Source of the DNA: Streptomyces hygroscopicus
GTDB lineage: Bacteria; Actinomycetota; Actinomycetes; Streptomycetales; Streptomycetaceae
Assembly (NCBI RefSeq): GCF_026168105.1
Contig: NZ_LBMW01000016.1
Location: forward strand, 92,874 to 156,873
Length of the DNA stretch: 64,000 bases
Direction of reading: 5' to 3'
The notes beneath the pieces were generated by a model. The model ran no database searches. It saw only the letters and a program-made list of their open reading frames with translations, and was not told the origin of the DNA. The translations under genes and the position numbers were made by a program. Below are positions 1 to 7,787 of the stretch, piece after piece. Each line of letters opens with the position of its first letter. Within the stretch, counting starts at the first letter, position 1.

Positions 1-2
1 CG

Positions 3-161
3 GGCACGGCCCTGGTCCTGGACCCGGCGACGGACACTTTCCTCGTCCTCCTGGCGAACACGGTCCACCCCCGCCGCCGCCCCGCTGACCACCGCCCGAG
101 GGCAAGGGCGGGGAGCCGGCTGGCGCGGGCGGTGCGGGATGTGAGTGGCGCTGGTGGGTGA
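3..161 (+). CDS. C-terminal end of a beta-lactamase-family serine hydrolase (partial)
   Basis: An open frame enters from the left edge and stops with TGA at 159-161. Its first residues read GTALVLDPATDTFLVLLAN, followed by TVHPRRRP. This resembles the last core strand of class C beta-lactamase or esterase-like serine hydrolases, where a G-x-(A/S)-L-V-x-D-P block ends the domain. The remaining tail is Arg/Ala rich and uninformative. The catalytic SxxK and YxN motifs lie outside the window, so activity and substrate cannot be judged. The gene reads toward the Rsm22 gene, with about 105 bp between them. Confidence 0.5.
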   Translation, partial: GTALVLDPATDTFLVLLANTVHPRRRPADHRPRARAGSRLARAVRDVSGAGG

Positions 162-266
162 GGGCGGGGGAACGCCGGGTGGCGGGCGGCGCTCTTTCGC
201 CGGGAGCGCTCATCCCGCGGTCTCGGCGCGAGCGGTGCTCTCCGGCCGACAACCTAGAATCACCAC

Positions 267-1307
267 GTGAACGCCCCTGTCTCCCCAGCAGACTCCCTTC
301 GTGCCGCTCTCTCCGGGCTGCTCGACGGGCTTCCGCCCAAGCAGGCCGCCCAGGCCGTGGACCGGCTCATCGCCAACTACCGGGGGCGGACGCCGACGGA
401 CGCGCCGGTGCTGCGGGACCGTTCCGACGTGGTCGCGTATGCCGCGTACCGGATGCCCGCGACCTTCGAGGCGGTGTGCGCGGCGCTGGAGGCGTTCGCG
501 GACACGGTGCCCGGGTGGGCGCCGGCGAGCCATGTGGACGTCGGTGGCGGGACCGGCGCGGCGACCTGGGCCGTGAGCGCCACCTGGGACGGCCCGCGCC
601 CGGTGACCGTGCTCGACTGGGCCGAACCCGCCCTCGCGCTCGGCCGGGAGATCGCCGCCGCGAACCCGGCGCTCAAGGCCGCCGAGTGGCGCCGCTCCCG
701 TATCGGATCGGCTCTCGCCGTCGAGGACACCGATCTCGCCACCGTCTCGTACGTCCTGGGGGAGCTGACCGAGGCCGACCGTGCCTGTGTCGTGGACGCC
801 GTGGCCGCCGCCGCCAGCGCGGTTGTGATCGTCGAGCCCGGCACCCCGGACGGCTATGCCCGTGTCATCGAGGCCCGCGACCGCCTGATCCGTGCCGGCT
901 TCCGTATCGCCGCCCCCTGCCCGCACAGTGCGACCTGCCCCATCGTCCCCGGTGAGGACTGGTGTCATTTCTCGGCCCGGGTCAGCCGTTCCTCGTTGCA
1001 CCGGCAGGTCAAGGGCGGCTCGCTGGCGTACGAGGACGAGAAGTTCAGCTATGTGGCCGCGGCCCGTTTCCCGGTCGCGCCCGCCGCCTCCCGGGTCGTC
1101 CGCAAACCACAGATCCGCAAGGGCCAGGTGCTTCTCGACCTGTGCGAACCGGACGAGTCCCTGCACCGCGAGACGGTGACCAAACGGCACGGGCCGCTCT
1201 ATCGGGCCGCCCGCGACGCGCACTGGGGCGACGCCTGGCCACTGCCCCACGCGGATCAGGACCAGAGAAGAGCGGACCAGGACCAGAGAAGAGCGGATCA
1301 GGACTAG
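267..1307 (+). CDS. Rsm22-family small ribosomal subunit methyltransferase-like protein
   Basis: A 346-residue protein read from a GTG start. Residues about 90-99 carry a SAM-binding glycine loop (DVGGGTGAAT). Around residues 217-235 is the cysteine cluster CPHSATCPIVPGEDWCHF, typical of Rsm22 proteins, where it may hold an Fe-S cluster or zinc. Family members act on, or assemble with, the small ribosomal subunit; the bacterial target is not established here. The C-terminus ends in a charged heptapeptide repeat (ADQDQRR, two and a half copies) encoded by a 21-bp DNA tandem repeat. It looks like a recent expansion outside the catalytic fold. No close upstream partner is visible. The family call is confident; the substrate is unknown. 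Confidence 0.82.
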   Translation: MNAPVSPADSLRAALSGLLDGLPPKQAAQAVDRLIANYRGRTPTDAPVLRDRSDVVAYAAYRMPATFEAVCAALEAFADTVPGWAPASHVDVGGGTGAATWAVSATWDGPRPVTVLDWAEPALALGREIAAANPALKAAEWRRSRIGSALAVEDTDLATVSYVLGELTEADRACVVDAVAAAASAVVIVEPGTPDGYARVIEARDRLIRAGFRIAAPCPHSATCPIVPGEDWCHFSARVSRSSLHRQVKGGSLAYEDEKFSYVAAARFPVAPAASRVVRKPQIRKGQVLLDLCEPDESLHRETVTKRHGPLYRAARDAHWGDAWPLPHADQDQRRADQDQRRADQD

Positions 1308-1313
1308 AGATGG
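1251..1313 (+). repeat. 21-bp tandem repeat, three copies, at the 3' end of the Rsm22-like gene
   Basis: Three consecutive 21-bp units begin at 1251, 1272 and 1293. The first two differ at one base; the third diverges at its 3' end, where a C-to-T change creates the TAG stop. The unit is in frame and encodes ADQDQRR. Confidence 0.85.
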
Positions 1314-1590
1314 GGTTCGTTTCCCCGCTCGCCCAGCGTCGGCTGCAGCGCATCGGACCGATCACACATGCGTACACGGACCCCCTGGTCGACCACGCAC
1401 TCCACGGCCTCGCACCCCGCTGACCCCTGCCAGTCGGACATGCGGGGTTAAATCCTGTAATTGCCTCTGATGTTGATCAGCAGTGGCATCGCCCCGGCCA
1501 CCCCGGATGCGGGCGCCTGTCACCCGAGGCGCAGGATGGTGGGACCATAGACATACCGTCCGGCACCACAGCAGCGAGGCGAGGGGATAG

Positions 1591-2322
1591 ATGAGCGCGG
1601 AGTTCGGCCGCCGCACGGGCGGCCAGGGCAGGATCTCCCAGTGGCTGCGCGGACGTCGTCCCGCCCGTCTCAAGGGGGACGCCGGGGACGGCGGCCGTGA
1701 GGCGATGCTGGTGGCTGCTGCCGCCGCCGGGCTGCCGCTCGCGCCCGCCGCACACCCCGCCGGCTACCGCTGCTCCTGCGACCGCGTCGGCTGTCCCACG
1801 CCCGCCCGGCACCCGGTCTCCTTCGCCTGGCAGACGCAGTCCACCACGGACCGGGCGCAGATCGAGCGCTGGGCCCGGCACCAGCCGCAGGCGAACTTCA
1901 TCACCGCCACCGGGATGGTGCACGACGTGCTGGACGTCCCGCGCGAGGCCGGTGAGCAGGCCCTTGAGCGGCTGCTCGCCTCCGAGGTGGAGGTGGGCCC
2001 CGTCGCCGCGACCGGGGACGGGCGCATGCTGTTCTTCACGCTGACCCGCGGCACACCCGAGGACGAGGACGAGTGGTGGCCGTGCGAGCTGGACTGCCAC
2101 CCGGAGACGATGGACGAGCACCCAGGGCTGCGCTGGCACTGCCGGGGCTCTTACGTGCTCGTGCCGCCCGCGCAGCTGCCGGATGATCTGACGGTGGAGT
2201 GGATACGGGGCCCGGAGCACGCGCTGCCGGATCCGCTGAGCCTGCTCGAGCTCCTCACCGACGCGTGCGCGCCGTACGCGGGGGACGAGACCGAACTGGC
2301 GGGCTGGCCCCACCGGCGCTGA
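1591..2322 (+). CDS. Bifunctional DNA primase/polymerase-like protein (Prim-Pol N-terminal fold)
   Basis: A 243-residue protein with a good site, GAGGGGAT, just before the ATG. It shows the pattern of actinobacterial proteins annotated as bifunctional DNA primase/polymerase: a short cysteine motif (YRCSCDRVGCPTP, about residues 62-74), a block of W/R residues, then DVLDVPREAG and the segment VGPVAATGDGRMLFF. The last two correspond to the small archaeo-eukaryotic-primase-like core. It lacks the helicase portion found in plasmid and phage replicases. The expected acidic pair is reduced to D-V-L-D, so catalysis is uncertain. The C-terminal half (ELDCHPETMDEHPG to LPDPLSLLELL) looks structural. 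It stands alone between two unrelated genes. The family is fairly sure; the biological role is not known. Confidence 0.7.
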   Translation: MSAEFGRRTGGQGRISQWLRGRRPARLKGDAGDGGREAMLVAAAAAGLPLAPAAHPAGYRCSCDRVGCPTPARHPVSFAWQTQSTTDRAQIERWARHQPQANFITATGMVHDVLDVPREAGEQALERLLASEVEVGPVAATGDGRMLFFTLTRGTPEDEDEWWPCELDCHPETMDEHPGLRWHCRGSYVLVPPAQLPDDLTVEWIRGPEHALPDPLSLLELLTDACAPYAGDETELAGWPHRR

Positions 2323-2334
2323 CCCCGCGGTCGT

Positions 2335-3336
2335 CTACTCCCCCTTCGCCCCCGTCAGCCCCTCCACCCGGCTGAGGAACTTCACCTGACCCTTCGTCGG
2401 GTCGAGCACCGCCTGGTTGGAGACGAACTCCAGCGTCAGGGACTGAGCGACCTCGCCGGTCAGCAGGGCCTTGATGTTCGGGTCGGTGATTGTGATGTTC
2501 ACGCCCTTCGCGGCCGTCTGCTTCTCGTAGTGGCGCGTGGCGAAGAACACCAGCGCGCCGCCGTCGGCCGTGCGCAGCCCCACCGGGGCGTAGCCGCCTC
2601 CCGTCAGCGGCTCGTCGATGTACTGCCGGGCCAGGCCCGGCTTGGCCGCGTTCTTCTGCCGGCTGGCCCGCCACTGCGAGGTGTGCGTGCCGGGCGCGAA
2701 GGTGTTCCCGCCGTTCTGCAGATACCTCGCATAGGCCGGACCGAGCCCGCGCGGCGGCACGGCGAGCGCCGCGTCGTCGGCGGTGACGGGCTCTGCCCAG
2801 CCCTTGTTGTCCTTCTTGAACGTGGGGACGTCGCCGGCCGCGAGGATCGTCAGATACGACACCGCCCACACCTTGCTCGGGTCGGAGCGGGTGAAGACGA
2901 GCAGCCAATGGGCGTCGGAACTGCCCTTGTTGGCGCGGGTGTCGGCGACGAACCAGCGTGGCCAGCCGGCCTTCTCCGGGATGGTGAACTTCGCGTCGGT
3001 CAGCTGCAGCGGGACGTGGCCGGGGTTGCCGCCCGGGTTGGTCCTGTGGCCCGCCTGCAGTTTGCCGCCGTCGATGTCGGCGAGCGCGCCGGTGACCCGG
3101 CCCGCGTCCAGGGAGCGGTCGTAGGCCTGGTCCGCCTTGTTGTAGGCGGTGGTGAAGTCCTTGAGCGCGCGGGCGGCCTCGGCCCGCGTCGCCGTCGGCA
3201 CGATCTCCCGTTCGCCGTGCACCACGACGCAGCCGCCGGCCGTCATGGACAGAACGGTCGTCGCCGCCGTTGCCAGGGCGAACCGGCCCACGCCACGCGG
3301 CGTTCGAGGGCTGCGATCCCCGCGATCCCTGCTCAT
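2335..3336 (-). CDS. Putative secreted lipoprotein, function unknown
   Basis: A 333-residue protein starting at an ATG. The N-terminus has a basic stretch (about residues 1-17), a hydrophobic helix and a lipobox-like end, SMTAGGC, at about residues 30-36, which suggests a lipid-anchored extracellular protein. The rest is soluble and alternates charged and aromatic segments. WFVADTRANKG and WLLVFTRSDPSKVW look like paired beta strands, and VFFATRHYEKQT lies in the second half. No catalytic motif was recognised. It converges on the primase-like gene (12-bp gap) and stands alone. Similar Streptomyces proteins are annotated only as hypothetical or lipoproteins. Lipid attachment is likely but not certain because the cleavage triplet is A-G-G. 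Confidence 0.62.
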   Translation of the reverse strand: MSRDRGDRSPRTPRGVGRFALATAATTVLSMTAGGCVVVHGEREIVPTATRAEAARALKDFTTAYNKADQAYDRSLDAGRVTGALADIDGGKLQAGHRTNPGGNPGHVPLQLTDAKFTIPEKAGWPRWFVADTRANKGSSDAHWLLVFTRSDPSKVWAVSYLTILAAGDVPTFKKDNKGWAEPVTADDAALAVPPRGLGPAYARYLQNGGNTFAPGTHTSQWRASRQKNAAKPGLARQYIDEPLTGGGYAPVGLRTADGGALVFFATRHYEKQTAAKGVNITITDPNIKALLTGEVAQSLTLEFVSNQAVLDPTKGQVKFLSRVEGLTGAKGE

Positions 3337-3409
3337 CTGTGACCTTCACCTTCCCCTTCCCGGAGGCGAACCCTACCGGGGTGAGGAAGAGCGCGAGCGT
3401 GGGGACCGG

Positions 3410-3658
3410 CTACAGAGCCCACACCGTGATCTGAAGGACCCCTCTGGTCGGGCTGGAAGGTTGCCTCACCGACGTCCGCACGAACTGCGCGGTCTCCAGG
3501 TTCTCGCGGCCGACCGCCAAGAACGCGGTCGTGACCGGCGCGCCCGTGCCCATGAGCAGGGCCGCGTCGAGCTTGCCGCGCAGCTCGGACCGCAGCTGCC
3601 GGACCGTGCGCAGAACGCCCGCCGCCCCGGGGTGATGTTTGAATGTCCAAGTGACCGA
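3410..3658 (-). pseudogene. Coding remnant or start-less short ORF antisense to the phzF-like gene's 5' end
   Basis: An 83-codon open frame runs on the minus strand from just after a TAG (3659-3661) to a TAG at 3410-3412. Between about 3445 and 3640 nearly every codon ends in G or C, and it reads as plausible protein (for example LRSELRGKLDAALLMGTGAP, then TTAFLAVGRENLETAQFV). No usable ATG, GTG or TTG precedes this stretch, and its upstream end overlaps the start of the plus-strand phzF-like gene. The simplest reading is the decayed 3' part of a lost gene. A non-canonical start or a chance open frame in GC-rich DNA is possible. No family was recognised. Confidence 0.35.
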
Positions 3659-4301
3659 CTACGACGTGCTGCGTGTCTTCTGCGGGCCAAGGGGCGGATA
3701 CGGCAACGAACTCGGCGTCGTCCGCGACGGCTCTACCGTCCCCGAGCCGAGCGACCGGCAGGCGCTCGCCGCGAAACTCGGCTTCGGCGAGACGGTGTTC
3801 GTCGACGACCCCGAGCGCGGCGTCATCGACATCTACACGCCCGGCTCGCGTCTGCCGTTCGCCGGGCATCCCTGCGTGGGCACGGCCTGGCTGCTGGACG
3901 TGCCCGAACTCGTCACGCCGGCCGGGGTGGTGGGGGCGCGGCTGGACGGCGAGTTCAGCTGGATCGAGGCCCGCCCCGAGTGGGTGCCGCCACGCATGCT
4001 GCGGCAGTGCGCGACGGCCGCCGAGGTCGAAGCGCTGGAGGTGCCGCCGCCAGGGGTGGGGGCACCTGTCTATGCCTGGGCCTGGGAGGACGTGGCGGCG
4101 GGCCGTATCCGCGCCCGGGGCTTCCCCGGCCGGGGCGAGGGCATCGAGGAGGACGAGGCGACGGGCGCGGCGGCGCTGCTGCTCACCGCCCGGCTGGGCC
4201 GCGCGCTGAACATCACCCAGGGCGCGGGCTCACAGATCCTCACGGCACCACAGCCGCAGGGGTGGGTGGAGGTCGGGGGACGGGTGTACCTGGAGCGTTA
4301 G
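3651..4301 (+). CDS. PhzF-family isomerase/epimerase-like protein
   Basis: The N-terminus TDYDVLRVFCGPRGGYGNELGVV matches the start of PhzF and diaminopimelate-epimerase-fold proteins, where an F-x-x-x-x-x-x-G-N-x-x-x-V block opens the first half. The second half has GEGIEEDEATGAAALLL, corresponding to the conserved E/D-x-x-T-G-S/A-A motif. The protein has 216 residues, shorter than the usual 260-300, as in compact actinobacterial members. The GTG at 3651 gives a family-like start but has no clear ribosome-binding site; a TTG at 3639 is an alternative. Its TAG stop overlaps the TAA of the convergent haem oxygenase gene, so the two genes share bases 4298-4301. Substrate unknown. An inverted repeat at 4039-4067 inserts a Pro/Gly-rich loop. 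Confidence 0.75.
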   Translation: MTDYDVLRVFCGPRGGYGNELGVVRDGSTVPEPSDRQALAAKLGFGETVFVDDPERGVIDIYTPGSRLPFAGHPCVGTAWLLDVPELVTPAGVVGARLDGEFSWIEARPEWVPPRMLRQCATAAEVEALEVPPPGVGAPVYAWAWEDVAAGRIRARGFPGRGEGIEEDEATGAAALLLTARLGRALNITQGAGSQILTAPQPQGWVEVGGRVYLER

Positions 4302-4966
4302 GCGGTCAGCGGGAACTGTTCGCCGAGGGCCCGGAAGACCTCGATGTTGAGCAGATACGCTCTCTTGCACTCGGCCACGACGCGCTGCTTCTCGAGGTCG
4401 CCAACGCGCATCGCGTCCAGCAGCCTCCGGTAACTCCTCTTGAACTCAGCCGGGTTGGCGATCCCCTCGAACACATAGAACCGCACTCCGTCGCCCCTCC
4501 GGGCGAAGCCCCAGGTCTTCTCCGCCCTGTCGCGGATGATCTGGCCGCCGGACAGGTCACCCAGGTAACGCGTGTAGTGGTGGGCGACATACCCGGCGGG
4601 CCACTCGCGGGCACACGTGCGCACCCGGGCCGCGTACCTGCGCGTCGCGGGCAGCGCCGTCAGGACCGCCCGCCAGCCCGGCCCCCGCAGATGCGCGAGG
4701 TCCCGCTCCAGTGCGGCCAGCCGGAACAGCTCCGGCCGTACGAAGGGCCCGGCCAACGGGTCGGCGGCCAGCCGCTCGGCGCCGGACTCCAGGGCCTCGT
4801 ACAGGAACCACAGTTGCTCGGTGTACCGCGCATACGCCTCGATGCCCAGCCTGCCGCCGAGCAGGTCCGTGATGAAGGCCGAGGTGTTCGCCTGCCGGTG
4901 CTGCTCCTGCGACGCGCTGCGGATGAGCGCCGAGAGTGCCGTGCTGGACATGTCCGGCGTGGTCAT
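4298..4966 (-). CDS. Biliverdin-producing haem oxygenase
   Basis: A 222-residue protein of the HO family, which opens haem to biliverdin, CO and ferrous iron. Visible signatures are the N-terminal helix SALIRSASQEQHRQANTS, whose His is the expected proximal ligand, and the distal helix YTRYLGDLSGGQIIRDRAEK with the flexible glycine pair over the haem. YVAHHYTRYLGDLSGG is nearly diagnostic. Length is normal for bacterial HOs. The ATG at 4966 is preceded by GGGAG. It could release iron from scavenged haem, but no haem-uptake genes or recognisable iron box lie next to it. It follows map on the same strand but is separated from it by a strong terminator, so it is probably transcribed alone. It converges with the phzF-like gene. 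Confidence 0.92.
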   Translation of the reverse strand: MTTPDMSSTALSALIRSASQEQHRQANTSAFITDLLGGRLGIEAYARYTEQLWFLYEALESGAERLAADPLAGPFVRPELFRLAALERDLAHLRGPGWRAVLTALPATRRYAARVRTCAREWPAGYVAHHYTRYLGDLSGGQIIRDRAEKTWGFARRGDGVRFYVFEGIANPAEFKRSYRRLLDAMRVGDLEKQRVVAECKRAYLLNIEVFRALGEQFPLTA

Positions 4967-5039
4967 TGGGGGCTCCCAGCGCAGTTTGCCGACACCTTGT
5001 CGGTAAAACTCTACCCCGGATCCCTGCGCCGGCCCATGC

Positions 5040-5073
5040 GACAAGCCCGCCCTGTGGACAGGGCGGGCTTGTC
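5040..5073 (-). terminator. Transcription terminator downstream of map
   Basis: Perfect 15-bp stem (GACAAGCCCGCCCTG and its complement) with a TGGA loop, in the 150-bp gap after the map stop codon. It should end the minus-strand map transcript before the haem oxygenase gene. Confidence 0.8.
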
Positions 5074-5117
5074 AGGGGTGTGTGCCGTGACCGCGCGAAA
5101 GGCGCTATGGCAGGGCG

Positions 5118-5975
5118 CTAGGGCAGGGTCAGGATTTCCACGCCCGTGTCGGTCACGACCAGGGTGTGCTCGAACTGGGCGGTGCGTTTGCGGTCCTTCG
5201 TCACCACGGTCCACCCGTCGTCCCACATGTCGTACTCGTATGTGCCGAGCGTGAGCATGGGTTCGATGGTGAAGGTCATGCCCGGCTGCATCACCGTGGT
5301 GGCGTGCGGGCTGTCGTAGTGCGGCACGATCAGCCCCGAGTGGAACGACGAGTTGATGCCGTGCCCGGTGAAGTCCCGCACGACGCCGTACCCGAACCGC
5401 TTCGCGTACGACTCGATGACCCGCCCGATGACGTTGATCTGGCGGCCGGGCCTGACGGCCTTGATCGCGCGGTTGAGAGCCTCGCTGGTGCGCTCCACGA
5501 GCAGGCGGGACTCGTCGTCCACGTCCCCGACGAGATACGTGGCGTTGTTGTCGCCGTGGACGCCGCCGATGTACGCCGTCACGTCCAGGTTGATGATGTC
5601 GCCGTCGCGCAGGACCGTGGAGTCCGGGATGCCGTGGCAGATGACCTCGTTGACCGAGGTGCACAGCGACTTCGGGAAGCCGCGGTAGCCCAGGGTCGAC
5701 GGATAGGCGCCGTGGTCGCACATGTACTCGTGCGCGACCCGGTCCAGCTCGTCCGTGGTGACACCCGGCGCGATGATCTTCGCGGCCTCGGCCATCGCCC
5801 GCGCCGCGATCCGGCCGGCGACCCGCATCGCCTCGATCGTCTCGGGGGTCTGCACCTCGGGTCCTGAGTACGGGGTCGGCCCGGGTTTGCCGACGTACTC
5901 CGGGCGGCGGATGTTTCCGGGCACGGAACGGGTGGGAGACAGGTCTCCTGGGACGAGCAGCGACTGGCCAGACAT
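5118..5975 (-). CDS. map: Type I methionine aminopeptidase
   Basis: A 285-residue metalloprotease that removes the initiator methionine from nascent proteins. The metal ligands of the pita-bread fold can be read in order: HGIPDSTVLRDGDIINLDVT (first Asp), GGVHGDNNATY (second Asp), DFTGHGINSSFH (His), MTFTIEPML (Glu) and AQFEHTLVV (final Glu). The longer N-terminus, with a proline-rich segment (RRPEYVGKPGPTPYSGPEVQ), is the usual actinobacterial type Ic form with a possible SH3-binding-like extension. The ATG at 5975 gives the family length; the frame stays open further upstream without support. The gene is divergent from a conserved 76-residue protein, with a 61-bp shared promoter region, and ends at a strong terminator. 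Confidence 0.95.
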   Translation of the reverse strand: MSGQSLLVPGDLSPTRSVPGNIRRPEYVGKPGPTPYSGPEVQTPETIEAMRVAGRIAARAMAEAAKIIAPGVTTDELDRVAHEYMCDHGAYPSTLGYRGFPKSLCTSVNEVICHGIPDSTVLRDGDIINLDVTAYIGGVHGDNNATYLVGDVDDESRLLVERTSEALNRAIKAVRPGRQINVIGRVIESYAKRFGYGVVRDFTGHGINSSFHSGLIVPHYDSPHATTVMQPGMTFTIEPMLTLGTYEYDMWDDGWTVVTKDRKRTAQFEHTLVVTDTGVEILTLP

Positions 5976-6036
5976 GCCAGCGAGTCTATCCAGCGGGTGT
6001 GCGGGAACATGGGCCCTGGTGAAAGGAGCTCCTGCG

Positions 6037-6267
6037 ATGGCGCTGTTCAAGAAGCGGACGGCCGGGAAGCCGGGCGAGTGGTACTACTGCCTGCAACACC
6101 ACAAGGTCGAGGAGGGCCCCGAATGCCCCGCGAAGGACCGCTTCGGTCCGTACGCGTCCCGCGAGGAGGCGGAGCACGCGATGCAGATCGCGCGCGAGCG
6201 GAACCTCGAGTGGGAGACGGATCCCCGCTGGCATGACGCCCCCGCGGGAGAACCCGAGGACGACTGA
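6037..6267 (+). CDS. Small conserved SPOR-like cytoplasmic protein
   Basis: A 76-residue protein with a strong GAAAGGAG site 9 bp before the ATG. The N-terminal half is aromatic and basic (FKKRTAGKPGEWYYCLQHHKVEEGPEC) and the second half is FGPYASREEAEHAMQIARER. A glycine-phenylalanine or tyrosine turn followed by a helix with an S-R-E-E-A pattern resembles half of a SPOR or RNA-binding fold, but this is only a resemblance. Two cysteines could bind metal. Similar small proteins are found in many streptomycetes beside map. It is divergent from map and may share its promoter region. No function is known. Confidence 0.75.
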   Translation: MALFKKRTAGKPGEWYYCLQHHKVEEGPECPAKDRFGPYASREEAEHAMQIARERNLEWETDPRWHDAPAGEPEDD

Positions 6268-6329
6268 GCAGGGACTTTTGGGGCGGGCCGGCACGGGTGC
6301 TACGGCGGCGCGAGGGCCCGTCCTGCCGT

Positions 6330-7712
6330 TCAGCCCGTCCCCTCCCGCCCCTCCCGCCGCGCCTTGAGCCGCAGGGCGTGCTCGTTCGTACGGGCGTCAT
6401 AGCCCATCAGGCTCGGCAGGCACAGGCCCAGCAGGGCCACCGCCGCCACGCACAGCAGACCGCCCGACCAGACCGACGTGCGGACGCCCCTCCAGGCCGC
6501 CATGGAGCCCGAGCGGACCTGGCCCAGCTGGGGGCCCACCGAGTACGACAGCAGCTCGATGCCGGCCAGACGGCCGCGCAGTTCGTCGGGGATCGTCTGG
6601 TTCCACATCGCCGCCCGGAAGATCCCGCTGACCATGTCGCAGCAGCCACCCAGAGTCAGGAACAGCAGCACCAGCCAGACGCTGCGGACCACTCCCGCGG
6701 CCGCTATCGCCAGACCCCAGCCGGCCGCCGCGAGGACCACCGTCCGTCCGTGCCGGTGGATCCGTGACGTCCACCCGCTCGTCAGCGACACCAGCAGCGC
6801 CCCGGCCGGAACAGCCGCGTACATCAGCCCCAGCGACCAGGGAGCGCCCAGTTCGTCCGCGAGGAACGGCAGCACCGCCAGCGGCATCGCGAACACCATC
6901 GCGGCGATGTCGACGACGTACGTGCCCAGCAGTTCCTTACGGCCCCACGCGTAGCGCGCGCCCTCCGCGATCGACCGCAGCGACGGCTTTGCGGCCTCGT
7001 GGCCGGGGGGCGACGCGGCGAGCCCCAGGCACAGCGTCACCGACACCACGAAGGTCACGAGGTCCGCGCCGTACGCCGCGCCCAGCCCGGCGTACGCGAC
7101 GACGACCCCCGCCAGCGCCGGGCCCGCCACCCCGCCGACCGTCCAGCGCAGGGAGTTGAGCGACGCGGCTGCCGGAAGGTGGTCGTGCGCGACGATGCGC
7201 GGGACGAGGGCGTCGAGGGCAGGGCGCTGGAGAGAGCCGAGCGCGGAGGACAGGGCCGCGACGACGTACAGCGGCCAGACCGCGGGCCCGGGCAGCAACG
7301 CGTTCAGCAGGAGCGCGGCGGACAGCAGGCCCTGCCCGGCTTCGGTGGCCAGGATCAGCTTTCGCTTGTCGTACGCGTCGGCCAGCGCGCCGCCGTACAG
7401 GCCGAAGACGATCAGCGGCACGAGCTCCACGGCGCCGATCGCGCCCACGGCCGCTGCCGAGCCGGTCAGTTCCTTCAGCTGCACCGGCACCGCGACGAAG
7501 CTGAGGAAGGTGCCGAAGTTGCTGATCAGCCCCGCAAGCCACAGCCGCCGGAAGTCCGCCGACGCCCGCCAGGGCGCGGGATCGGGCAGCAGCGCGCGTA
7601 ACCGGGAGCCCTGACGGGACGACGCGTCCACGGCATCGGCGGGCGGCCCGCTCCCGGGCACCACGGCCGGTACGGGGGCTGACACGGGGGAAGCGGAGGC
7701 GTCGTTGGTCAC
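6330..7712 (-). CDS. MFS exporter, EntS/MFS_3-like
   Basis: A 460-residue integral membrane protein with about 12 hydrophobic helices. The motif between helices 2 and 3, GGALADAYDKRK, is the MFS signature G-x-x-x-D-R/K-x-G-R/K-R/K-x in degenerate form. The first helix segment (LAGLISNFGTFLSFVAVPVQ) and LNSLRWTVGGVAGPALAGVV are typical of EntS-like exporters of siderophores or drugs. The start is GTG at 7712 without a clear ribosome-binding site, so the true start could lie within the Pro/Ala-rich first 40 residues. It lies on the same strand as the SIS-like gene, 75 bp away. Substrate unknown. Confidence 0.8.
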   Translation of the reverse strand: MTNDASASPVSAPVPAVVPGSGPPADAVDASSRQGSRLRALLPDPAPWRASADFRRLWLAGLISNFGTFLSFVAVPVQLKELTGSAAAVGAIGAVELVPLIVFGLYGGALADAYDKRKLILATEAGQGLLSAALLLNALLPGPAVWPLYVVAALSSALGSLQRPALDALVPRIVAHDHLPAAASLNSLRWTVGGVAGPALAGVVVAYAGLGAAYGADLVTFVVSVTLCLGLAASPPGHEAAKPSLRSIAEGARYAWGRKELLGTYVVDIAAMVFAMPLAVLPFLADELGAPWSLGLMYAAVPAGALLVSLTSGWTSRIHRHGRTVVLAAAGWGLAIAAAGVVRSVWLVLLFLTLGGCCDMVSGIFRAAMWNQTIPDELRGRLAGIELLSYSVGPQLGQVRSGSMAAWRGVRTSVWSGGLLCVAAVALLGLCLPSLMGYDARTNEHALRLKARREGREGTG

Positions 7713-7787
7713 GACGGGCCATGCTCAGCCGACCGGCGGCCCCGGGCAACCGGTTTTCGCGGTGCCCGGGCGCTCGGTTGCCTCCAG

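Noticed and set aside
1310..1423. 37-codon frame after the Rsm22-like gene
   Set aside because: It starts inside the tandem repeat, has no ribosome-binding site and no similarity that I recognise.
4967..5039. Iron-dependent regulator box upstream of the haem oxygenase gene
   Set aside because: Searched for a TTAGGTTAGGCTAACCTAA-like palindrome; none is present in the leader.
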